A stretch of DNA of 55,956 bases from Folioceros fuciformis (Eukaryota > Anthocerotophyta > Anthocerotopsida > Anthocerotales): contig JBNGIO010006293.1 in the NCBI GenBank assembly GCA_049999805.1, positions 351,102 through 407,057 of the forward strand, given 5' to 3'. The notes under the pieces were generated by a model, which was given only the letters and a program-made list of their open reading frames with translations, did not search any database and was not told where the DNA came from. The translations under genes and the position numbers were made by a program. Below are positions 12,257-22,120 of the stretch, piece by piece. Within the stretch, counting starts at the first letter, position 1, and the number at the start of each line of letters is the position of its first letter.

Positions 12257-14556
12257 TCACCCAACGTTAACTGAAGCCTCCGCCTCCGATGCAGTCTCGG
12301 GATCCAGCTTCGGGAAGTGCACTGCCTCGTATGAATGCTCTTCCTTTATGTTAGGAGATATGTCTGCCAGTGACGATGGGTCGAGGAGTGGCACGTACGC
12401 CTCTTTCTTCATTTCAAGAAAGAGCTCACCTAACCTTGCATATATACCTTTACTCTCAGGATGATTCGTATCGCCAACCAGAAAGCCATGCACTAGTCCG
12501 TCCATGTCAGTCCACCAGCTCTGACCTGGCTGCTTCCATGCCCCGGATCTCATTCTCCTGGCCTGCATCTCTTGAGCCTGCTCCCACATGTGGGCATCAG
12601 TGTATATGCTCGACATCAATACATATACTGCTGCATCTTTCGGGTCCAGCTTCACTGCTTCGTCGAAAGCATGGCGTCCCACCTCCACATTGCTCCACTT
12701 CCGACAGGCGCCCAACAGAGTGTGCCAAACTTCAGCGTTAGGCGGGACAGGCATTGTCCATACCAAAGCTAGTGCCTCCTCTAGTTGGCCCGCACGCCCC
12801 AGGAGATCCACCATGCATGTGTAGTGCTCCACAGTGGGAGTGATGCCATATTGTCTGCTCATGGCCTCGAAGTACTCTTGCCCATCGTGCACTAGACCTG
12901 TGTGACTGCAAACTGTTAGTAGTCGAAGGAATGTGATACCGGCTGGCTGTATGTAATCCTCTCTCATTCTGTGAAACAAATCGAAGACCAATTTGCTTTC
13001 CCCTTGACGGGCGTAGCCTGAGATGAGAGCATTCCATGCAACGTTGTCCCTCTCAGGCATGGCCTCAAACACGTGCTGTGCGTCAACCATGCTCCCAGAC
13101 TTTCCATACATGTTGATCAAACTGCCGGATATTAGCACATCAGTTTGCAGCCCTTGGTCTTTGATCTGTGCATGAAGCTGCCTACCCACATGCAAAGCTG
13201 CCATGTTTGCACATGCTTGTAGTAGGCACACAAATGTCACAGTATCTGCTGCAATGATGCCTTCTTCTTGCATAGCCCTGTAAAGACCAAGGGCTTCCTG
13301 CCCCATACCCTGCTGGGAATATCCTGATATCATGGCATTCCAGGTCACCACAGTTCTTTCACGAAGTTCATCAAATAGACCCCGAGCATCCTGTAAGCTG
13401 CCACACTTGGCATACATATTTACCAGACTGTTGGCCACAAACACATCAGCTTGAAGCCCTCGTTCCCCAATCTGTGCATGAAGCTGCTTGCCACTCTCCA
13501 GAGCTGAGGCCCCCACACTTGCACAAGCCTGTAGGAGGCACACAAACGTCACAGTATCAAGTGGAACAACTCCGTCTTCTTGCATAACCCTGTAAAGCTC
13601 AAGGGCTTCCTGCCCCATACCCTGCTGGGAGTATCCAGCTATCATGGCATTCCACGTCACCACATTCTTTTCACTAAGTCCGTCAAACACGGTCTGGGCG
13701 TCATCAAGGCTGTTACACTTTGCATACATGTTCACTAAACTGCTGGCTACAAACAAATCACCTTGAAGTCCTTGTTGTCTAATCTGAACATGAAGCTGCT
13801 TTCCCGTTTCCAAAGCCGCGGTGCCCAAACTTGCACATGCATGCAAGAGGCACACAAATGTCACACAATCTGGTGTAAGGATGCCTTCTTCCTGCATAGA
13901 CATATAGAGACTAAGAGCTTCTTGCCCCATACCGTGCTGGGAATATCCTGCTATTATAGCATTCCACGTTACCACATTCTTTTCACCAAGACCATCAAAC
14001 ACACCTCGTGCGGCCTCTAGGCTGCCGCACTTAGCGTACATGTTTACAAGGCTGTTGGCTACAAACAAATCAGCCTGCAGTCCTCGTCTCCTAGTTTCGG
14101 CATGAAGCTGCTTCCCCTTTTCCAGAGCCGGGGTGCCTGCACTTGCACAGGCCTGCAGGAGGGACACAAATGTCACCGAATTGGGTCCAGCAGTGCCGTC
14201 TTGTTTCATAGCAGTGAGCAGTGAAAGGCCCTCCGGTAACATGCCTTTCTGGCAATACCCTGCTATCAACGCATTCCATGTCACCACGTTTTTCTCACCA
14301 AGACCATCAAATAGGGCCTGCGCATTCTCTAGGGCACCACACTTGGCATACATGTTCACCAAGTTGTTGGCTACAAACAAATCAGCCTGCAGCCCCCGTT
14401 TTCCAATTTCAGCATGAATCTGCTGACCCATCTGCAAAGCTGGGGTACCCACACTTGCACATGCCTGCAGGGCGGACACAAATGTCCCAGAATTGAGTGT
14501 TATGGTGCCTTCGGCTTGCATAGCCCTGTAAAGATGTAGGGCTTCTTGCCCCATGC
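12257..14556 (-). CDS. PPR protein, PLS class with E/E+ and degenerate DYW tail (5' end lost in gap)
   Basis: About 766 codons are open from the gap edge to the stop. Tandem PLS motifs with highly similar linkers (EKNVVTWNAMIAGYSQQGMG, ADLFVANSLVNMYAKCGS) are followed by E1/E2 and E+ (KQPGQSWWTDMDGLVHGFLV). The tail continues as EEHSYEAVHFPKL where a DYW domain would have its HSE-type zinc motif, but it lacks HxE, CxxCH and the terminal tripeptide, so it has no deaminase of its own. Such proteins bind organelle RNA and act in editing, if at all, by recruiting a separate DYW partner (family knowledge). The start codon is missing: sequence beyond the gap at 14657-14818 is open in frame only because the gap is written as 100 N, and should not be joined. 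The organelle target is unknown. Confidence 0.8.
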
Positions 14557-14656
14557 NNNNNNNNNNNNNNNNNNNNNNNNNNNNNNNNNNNNNNNNNNNN
14601 NNNNNNNNNNNNNNNNNNNNNNNNNNNNNNNNNNNNNNNNNNNNNNNNNNNNNNNN
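14557..14656. other. Assembly gap of 100 N
   Basis: Exactly 100 N, the usual placeholder for a gap of unknown size. It falls inside a highly repetitive PPR array, a plausible cause of an assembly break. Confidence 0.95.
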
Positions 14657-15583
14657 TTCCCCAGCTTCCTTCCTCTCCAGTCCTATGCTACCCTCTCCTC
14701 TCCTCCGCAGCCCGCCTCGCAGCCATGTCCATAAAGACAACACACAAACGCAAATCAGGAGCGGCTCTTGCATCCGCCCGCCTCCTGGGGCTCCCGCAAC
14801 AGACCCCCACAACCACAAGCAAACCAGAAAGCAGAAACTGGCATCAGAGCCTCCAAGATTGCAGCATGCGGAAAGCGCAAGCAGATTGCAAACAGAAACA
14901 CGAAATCAGGCACACCCGGCGGCCGGGGCAAGCCTGGACTCACTTCGAGACGAGAAAACGCACGCGAATCACGCACCTGCGGCGTTTCGGCAGGGGGCGG
15001 GATCCCGGGCGCGAGGTGCAGATTCCGGGGACGCGAAGCGCAGCAGCGGAGGCTGGCTTGCTCGCTGCTTTGCGCTCAGCAACACAGAGGCGAAGGCAAA
15101 GGCGGAGGGCGACGCAAACCCTCGGCGAGCGTTGGCTTACCAAGTGCTGCCGGGCCGGCCTGTGGCATGGGCGAGGCCGGCGAAACCCGGGCGATATCCC
15201 GGCGAATACCATCCCCCAAATATCCCCGAACCGCTTCGCCCGGCCGCACGGAACGGGGGGCGGGACTGCCAGGATTTCAAACCCACCATGGCTCTTGCCG
15301 TTTCATTCGCCTCCTGCACCCGGTACGATTCTGGGCCTGGCCCCGCGCCCCTGCCACCTGTCCTCTCCAATGGCCTCCAGCAGATTCGCCACGCCCTGGT
15401 GGCACCCGCGGCGTAACTGCCAAAACTCTTCGCGCCTTTTTCTTTGGAGGGAAAGATCTGTATCGCCCTGATTTGCGTTCACCCGGGTACGGTACCGTGG
15501 GCTGACATGCGTCCGTGTTTATTATCACCCGTGTCTGCTTTCATTTCTGTTGCGCCACCGGGACCGGAGGCCCCGGTTCCACA
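14657..15583. other. GC-rich intergenic DNA, no gene supported
   Basis: This is CpG-rich sequence with open frames on both strands, as expected from composition alone; none resembles a known family. It could include the 5' region of the gapped PPR gene. A plus-strand frame starting at 15290 (MALAVSFASCTRYDSG) looks faintly like a targeting peptide but leads to a stop after 42 residues. Confidence 0.4.
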
Positions 15584-15650
15584 ACGGAACGGAACGGAAC
15601 AAAACGGAAACGAATCGAACAGAACGGAACGTAATAAAACGGAACGGGAA
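15584..15650. repeat. GGAAC-type microsatellite
   Basis: An imperfect pentanucleotide repeat of cggaa/ggaac units with interruptions (aaaac, cgaat, cagaa). It is too short and impure to be coding. Confidence 0.8.
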
Positions 15651-15847
15651 GCCCCACGACGCTCACGTACCGTGTCCCGCACTGTCGTGGATTCCCTTCA
15701 CATGCCGCCCGGCGGCTCCTCTCTTTCCCACACCATCTCCCCGCCCACCTTACATTACCCCTCCCGTTTGCAAGGACGTGAGAAACACAGATGAATGAAA
15801 AATTTAGTTCTCACAAGTCTTGATTCAAAGATGGTTCAGCCCGTAGT

Positions 15848-16127
15848 TCTAGACAAGACTTCATCAAACCTTGTGCTCGGTTGCAAGAGATGGAAGAACT
15901 TCACATCTCCTTTGAGAAGGAAGTGTCCAGAAAAAAATCATCCATGAGCTCTGTATATGTTTGCTTCACGACAGAACATTCTGCCATTCTAGACAAGACT
16001 TCATCAAACCCTGTGCTCGGTTGCAAGAGATGGAAGAACTTCACATCTCCTTTGAGAAGGAAGTGTCGAGAAAGAAATCATCCATGAGCTCTATATATGT
16101 GTGATTCAGGACAGAACATTCTGCCTT
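15848..16127. repeat. 140-bp direct tandem duplication
   Basis: Two copies, starting at 15848 and 15988, each begin tctagacaagacttcatcaa and remain over 90% identical by eye through gacagaacattctgcc. The period is 140 bases and there are two copies. No gene is interrupted. Confidence 0.9.
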
Positions 16128-16875
16128 CCTTCAAAGACGATCATCTTCGTAAGAGTGGCATCTGTGTACACATTTCTGCACTTGTGTCCCGTCGTAAGGC
16201 CGACATAGCTTGCGGTGTACCGTGCCCTTCAAGGCACGCTGGGCCTTTCTGATCCAGGAAGAGATCTGCCTCCCACTCTCGCACTCTGTGTTGGAATGTT
16301 GAATCGTAAAATGGAATAGGCGAGAGAACTGGAGGTCTAGGGACACGGAACGGTGTGCGGCGAAAGCGGCGATACTGGGATTTCGCCAGGTTCACGCACA
16401 TCCAGGGAGGTTGGCACGGCCGCAAGCTCGCCCATGCGATGCGCGCCGCCAGCGGCATCGAGCATTCAAGCGGCCAGCTAAATCACGCCTTCTTGGCATT
16501 CAATTCCATCGGAGAGGTCGTAAAACAGATCGCCTTTCTCTCCGTCTTGAAAATCGTGCCAACCTCTGGTGAACGCAGGTTTACAATGGTAACCGGGCGA
16601 GTTTTCGTGCTCGATGCTTTTTACGTGTTTTCCGAGGCTGCATCGACGGCGTCGTAATAGCCCTTTGGAGGAAGTTTCCTGGCAATTTCAATCTGTTGGC
16701 AGAGGGATGCGTGTTCCCGGACCTGTGTTGAGCTGCGTAGGGATCTGAGGTGTTTCTGAGGTTGCGGATTGGCTGGGTTAGGAAAGCTGACAGGAGGAGG
16801 AGGATCAGTGAGTTTCCGGCGTGTTGGATGATGTGAATGTTGTTTGCTGGTTCGGAGATCTTCTGCATGACCTAA
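16128..16875. other. Intergenic or 5' region of the sirtuin gene
   Basis: No recognisable domain. The sirtuin frame is open only from 16876 and has no ATG before its first clear motif, so one or more upstream coding or leader exons of that gene probably lie here; I could not place them. Confidence 0.4.
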
Positions 16876-18409
16876 TCCGAGCCGTCTTGGCCTGGTGAAT
16901 GCAACGTCGAGTTAGAAAATTTGAACGTCGGCCAGTTTCGGTGTGAGCAATTCGTGTGGGAGGCCGCTCGGATCTCTAGGAGGTTCACTAATGGTTCGGA
17001 TCTGAGTGAGATCATTTCGACTTCGACGGTTATGGAGGAGCTCTGTGAGACCGAATTTGGTCTTAGACAGAAAGTCCAGAAGTTAGCCAAGTTCATCCGC
17101 GGTAGCAAGCATGTTGTGGTACGTCTCGGCGCTGGATACGGAGCTGTGTCAAGTGAGGTACGGTAATCAGATTTTCTAATTCCTGATCTGTTTTTGTGTA
17201 GGTGTATACCGGCGCTGGTTTATCCACTGCAGCCGGCATTCCAGATTTTCGGGGACCCTCTGGAGTGTGGACGTTGAGAGCGAAGGGCAAGAGTCTGCCT
17301 GAACCACAGCTGCAAAAGGTTGGCTGTTAATTCCGCTCTCCTACTCGCCATTCAGGGGAAGAGTGTCGGGTAGAAATTAGGAAGCGTGTGAGAGCTACCC
17401 TTGGTCACATCTTTGCTTACAGATGTGCCGTGTGGACCTATCCGTGCAGGTGTTACCTACTTTTAGCCACTTCGCCGTCAAAGCATTGTTGGATGCTGGT
17501 TATTGTCACCACGTAGTATCACAAAACATTGATGGACTTCACATCAAAAGTGGGGTTTCAACTGGAAATCTTAGTGAACTCCATGGGAATTACTCGTGTG
17601 AGACTTGCCAGGTCTGTCAGGCTACCTACTTTCGGGATTTTCCTGTTTGGACTGGCTTGACAGTCGCTGAACCTACTTCTGAATCAAACACAGCTAGCTC
17701 AGAACCTAATGCAAGCAGTTCGAAAAGAGTGAAGCGCCAGCCCAAGCAGCATGACCATAGAACTGGGAGAACATGTGAACGGACGGGCTGCCATGGGGAA
17801 CTCGTGGACACTGTTGTACTTTTTCACGAGGAAATCAATTCTGGGGTAAGTTTGGTCCGCCGTTCCACCCCCAACCGAGACACTCTTTCGTCATACAACT
17901 TTTGTTGATTCTTACAGTGTCGTTCGCAGGTCATGGAAGTAGCAATTCAACAGTCTGAGTTAGCTGACTTGGCAGTGGTATTGGGTTCCAGCCTGCAAGT
18001 AAGGCCTGCTTGTCAGCTGCCAGCCGACGTCCTTGCTAAAGGAGGGAAGCTTGTGATTGTGAACCTGCAACGTACACCTCTGGATGCCAGGGCATCTCTG
18101 GTATCAATTCAGTTTAACATTCAACCAGGGCCTGTGGGACTGGCATCTGCTGGTGTTTCCCGAGGTCGACTAACATCAGCGTGTGCTGCTTTCCAGGTCA
18201 TACATGCAAAATGCGATGAGGTGATGGGAAAATTGCTGGAGGAGCTGAAAGTCGACCCTCTCGGCACCAAGGGCACCCCAAGCTCAGTGCAGGTCGTTCC
18301 TTCCGAGTGTCCAGAACGCGCGGAAGATGAGTCTCCATCGGACATTGCCCAACGTGAATTTGAGAGAAGTTTCATGATACCAGTTTTACCGCAAAATGCC
18401 TTCAGTTAA
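16876..18409 (+). CDS. Class IV sirtuin, SIRT7-like NAD-dependent deacylase (first exon not placed)
   Basis: Exons: (16876)-17118, 17202-17318, 17450-17845, 17930-18100, 18197-18409; all have GT-AG borders and keep frame. Motifs in order: RGSKHVV, then [20 protein letters not shown] (NAD loop), [13 protein letters not shown] with the catalytic His, two Cys pairs for zinc (CQVC and CERTGC), VVLGSSLQV and [12 protein letters not shown]. Sirtuins remove acyl groups from lysines using NAD+; class IV members act in the nucleus (family knowledge). TGRTC before the second Cys pair and KCDEVM near the C terminus resemble animal SIRT7 more than SIRT6. A roughly 40-residue charged insert separates the Cys pairs. 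An alternative third-exon start at 17423 is also in frame. No ATG is visible before the first motif, so the true start is upstream. Confidence 0.8.
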
Positions 18410-18536
18410 TTCAAGGTATTTTACATTTGAAAGTGGAACAAGGCCCGGTGGGTTCTTCTCGCGTTCACCCTGTGTCTACATTTTTTTCCACACTGTGTCT
18501 AAGGCGCTTTTCACTCTGGGAAACTGCCCTTTCCAA
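18410..18536. other. 3' flank of the sirtuin gene
   Basis: A short non-coding stretch after the sirtuin stop, leading into the 18-bp array. Confidence 0.4.
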
Positions 18537-18644
18537 TTCACCGTTAGCTGAAAATTCTCCTTACGCTGGAAATTTACTGTTTGCTGAAAATTTTCAGTTT
18601 GCTCAAAATTCACCGTCTTCTGAAAATTCACTGTTTGCTTTACG
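18537..18644. repeat. 18-bp tandem repeat, 6 degenerate copies
   Basis: Six head-to-tail units resembling ttcaccgtttgctgaaaa. Because the period is a multiple of three, frames across it show a repeated hexapeptide on either strand (for example minus-strand TVNFQK), but no flanking coding sequence supports a protein. Confidence 0.85.
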
Positions 18645-19255
18645 CATGATGTTGGTACTTCAGACAACATGCGACCAGTCATCGTTTTTTTTTTGACTTA
18701 CATGCGGATGGATGTAGGATCGTGTATGGAAAAAGTGAGAGCATTCCACTAGGAAGCGTGCCTTCGTGCCCACCCATTGACACTAGTGCGCACTGCCCAT
18801 AGTGACTGCGTGATGGATGCACCCCGCAGCTGAGGTGGGACACAGCATCTCACAGGGAACACGCGAGCAGACAAAATACGACTGGAGGTCAGCATTGCGG
18901 ACATGGATCCATCATTTTCAAATGTCAAATTTCACAATTTCAGTACAGCATGTACTCGCACTCAGGCTTGTCTCTGCCTAACAGGTCTGTGTTGCGCATG
19001 CCACTTTTGAATATGGACACCCACATCCCACTCACGTTTGTCTCTGCCTATCTATGCCCGTTGTGCAGACCACTACCACAACCACAACCCTACTGCAAAA
19101 CACCAACGATTCATGGTACACACGATGCTGCGTTGGTCCCACAGCATCGCTACTGATACAACTGAAACAATTCCTGCTCCAGAAACTGACCCACCTTTTG
19201 CACTGCCAACTTGTCAATCTGCATCCACATGCACTTTGTGCTGTTCCGCCACCAT
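18645..19255. other. Intergenic, nothing recognised
   Basis: Mixed-composition sequence between the repeat and the stop codon of the minus-strand LEA-like gene; it probably includes that gene's 3' UTR. Confidence 0.45.
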
Positions 19256-20984
19256 CTACTGTTGTCTCACTTCACCCCACTCATCATCGTTGTTTTCAGG
19301 CTGGATGTCGAATCCACTACCGTCACCGCGACCAGCCTCAGACGTAAGCTCCTCAACTCCGCCTGAGGAATCTCCTTGTTTCTCCGAGCTCTCTTTCTTC
19401 TCATTTCCCAGCAAGTTACTCCACAGCTTTTCAGTCTCCCTGAGAACATTCCCTACCGAGGCACTCACTTTATTCCCTTGATTCTGCAGCTTCTGCGCAA
19501 AATTCTCCTGCGAGTTGGGTTCACTCTCACCTCCCTTCTGCAGATCCCTGGACAGATTCTGTGCCTCCTGGATTATTTTACCTGAAGCCTCGCTAACCTG
19601 GACCCCCTGGTCTTGCATATGCTGGCCGGCTTCTAAAGCAGCGTTCTGAGCATCTTCCTGCACCTTCCTCCTCTGCTGATCAACGTCATGGGCTATCTGG
19701 TCTGCCTTCTCCGTCACATTCCTTGTCTGCGCCTGTAAGTCTTGGATTACTTTCTCCGCCGACTCTCCGATCATCTCTCCTCTATTTTGAGCGTGCTCCC
19801 CGATCTGCCTAGCAGTCTCCGTCACTTTTTCCCCCACAGCCCTTGCCCTGTTCTCGGCCTCCTTCAGCTTCTGCAAGATTTGCGACCTGGACCCCTCCGA
19901 CCCATCACCCTCCCTGACAGTTTTCTCCGCCCCCTGAAGCTCCTCCGTCAAGCTGGCCACCTCTCTCTGCACCGCCTCCACGGTCTCAGACAAACCTCCC
20001 CAACCTTTCTTCGCAATATCCGCGGCCTGGGCCCCCACCTCCCGCACTTCCTCCGCGGCCATCGACAACCCCTTGAGCCTCCTGTCGATCACTTCCTTCA
20101 CCGTCTCCAGCCCTTTCCTAGCATTTGTCCCCGACGCAATCACATTCTCAGCCGACCACCTCAGCCCCTCGATCCCGTCCTTGATGGTCTCCACTATCTC
20201 CGTCCCAATTTCCTGCACAGTGGGCAACTCCCCGTTCTCATCATCACTCTTTGCCCTCGCCAGCGGATTTTCCACCGTGTCCCACGGTTTCACGCCTGGG
20301 CCAGCCTTTCCCGGAAGCTCCACGTCCTGAAACCCGTGACTCCCATTGTGCACCATCCGGGACCCTTCCCTCTCCGCCTCCGCGGCTGCCACCTCCTCTG
20401 CCTTGATCTCGATGGCTTCCACACTATCTTGGAGCGGAGACTCTTTCGCCTTCTCCCTAGCGAAGCTATGGAGCTCGGGGGTAACTCCTCCCTCGGCGGC
20501 TTCATCCGAGGCTATGTTCCTCAGCGCGGAGGCGTCTCCTATCCCTCCCTCGCTCCCCGAGGCCACATCCCTCAAGGACACAGTCTCTCCCTCTCCCGGC
20601 GCCCCGATCCGCACAAACTCACCCTTCACGATCAAGCCCGCCACACCGCGCCTCCTTCCTCCCGCCATTCTTGTAATCCTTGCTTTCAGATCGACCCTGC
20701 TGCTCACCATCCATCCCGCCACCGAGCCTCGCCTCACACACGCCGCTTGCCCTGCAACAGCAGGATACGAGGACATTCTTTACCCCTGTTCTTTCCAAGG
20801 AAGAGCCATCTCTGCGCCTCCTCTTGCAGGCAAACAAAAGGACGTAAGATGTTGCGAGTGCACGGCAGGATGTCTTACCTGTGAGTGATTGGGAAAGCGG
20901 CATCGGCATGTCCTGCGCAGTCCTGTGTGCCGCCGCAGGTACCTTTCGAGCTGCCATGGCAGCTGATCCCAGAGCTGACGCCAT
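19256..20984 (-). CDS. Amphipathic-helix repeat protein, LEA/apolipoprotein-like, probably organelle-targeted
   Basis: Two exons, 20984-20879 and 20751-19256, joined by a GT-AG intron that keeps frame (GT at 20878, AG at 20752), give 533 residues. The N terminus (MASALGSAAMAARKVPAAAH) is rich in Ala, Ser and Arg without acidic residues, like a plastid or mitochondrial transit peptide. The middle and C-terminal parts are long, charged, Gln/Glu/Lys/Ala-rich helix with an 11-residue-like rhythm (SAEKVIQDLQAQ, TEKADQIAHDV, ASGKIIQEAQNL), as in group 3 LEA proteins and apolipoproteins; the end is acidic. Such helices protect membranes or proteins on drying or bind lipid (family knowledge). I do not recognise a named orthologue. 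The intronless reading would start at 20776 instead. Confidence 0.6.
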
Positions 20985-22120
20985 GGATACTGCTCGACAC
21001 AGACCACTTTCAAGCGCAGATGCAAGCCACAATACCTTTCACAAGCACTGCCAGCTTTTACTTCCAAACAGCTCGCAGAAAGCTGCACGTATAGTCTGAA
21101 GCACCTGCAAGACACGTTCCCTACAACAGCGCGTAGATGCTCGCCAGGGCGTCGGCGAACAGAGGGATGGATTTATGAGGAAGAAGGAGCAGGCGGCTGC
21201 AAAGTGACCGGCCTGTTGCCACTTTGCAGCCGGCTGCTGGTAACAAGTGTCAGGGCCAAGTTGGTTACGCGGTGCATGCTGCCATGTGGCCTCTCAGATT
21301 TAGCTTTAACGTACTGTAGTTGAAGGACCTTGCTTTCCCAGTGCAAACGGGAGCACCTCGCCTTCCTTATGTAAACAGGTAGTCAAACTAGTTTAGACCC
21401 CGCGAATTGAATTCGTGCGTCGAGGGCCTCCCGTCGAGTACGAACATTGCTTACTGTTGTGCATAATAAACTCTCCACCTTAGTTGTCTTAAGCATCCCT
21501 CCCAGAAGAGCTCGGATGAGATCGGCATTTGCACCTCACGTTCAGCTCCATCGCCCTAGCACCACCTTGTCGCCCTAGCACCACCTTGTTGTCAAGGTGG
21601 CAAGTGAATGGAGACTTCTCATACGTGTATGCAGTGATGCAGAGGCGAAGACACCGCCATTTTGGAAACAAGATTATGGCCTCGTTGAACAGCGTGGAGA
21701 CGATGGAGGGGTCCTAGCGTTAGCAAAAAAGCAGTCATCTGAACACCTCTATGTGACCACGCCGTTTGCAGATCTCCAGATTTTGTGGTTGCCACTTGTC
21801 AGATTTACCGTACTGACGCTCATTTTGATAAGATTCACCCGTTTTTGCCTTTCCATCACCAACCTTCTTGGTATCTCCCAAGTCATTACAAAGTCCTGAT
21901 GAACGTCTTGGCTCGAAGCAAGTGCTGCACGGTGTATAGCAAGCCCTCCATCCAGAGAGGATGAGCCAGCATCATGGGTATCCGGAGCTTCGGGTTAGTT
22001 TTAGTCCCAAATTGCTCAGGGGGGGAGCAGCACGGATGGCTGGCTGGTATGGAAGTAGGGACTAAGAGGAGCAGGCTTGAGCAGAATTTATGATGGGTCA
22101 TGGTGGTAGGAGTCTGAGGC
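20985..22120. other. Intergenic between divergent genes
   Basis: Serves as the 5' side of both the minus-strand LEA-like gene and the plus-strand PPR gene. A short near-exact duplication (caccaccttgt, 21553-21590) is present. No gene recognised. Confidence 0.45.

Noticed and set aside
14657-14818. N-terminal extension of the gapped PPR protein running through the 100-N gap
   Set aside because: The frame is open only because the gap is written with a fixed 100 N. The true gap length and frame are unknown and the extra residues show no PPR or targeting character.
14553-15505. Long overlapping plus-strand frames (up to 287 codons)
   Set aside because: They begin in or at the gap, lie in GC-rich DNA where stops are rare, overlap in two frames, and contain no recognisable domain.
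19742-20884. 380-codon plus-strand frame
   Set aside because: It is antisense to the LEA-like gene, is Leu/Pro/His-rich with no domain, and reflects the codon pattern of the opposite strand.
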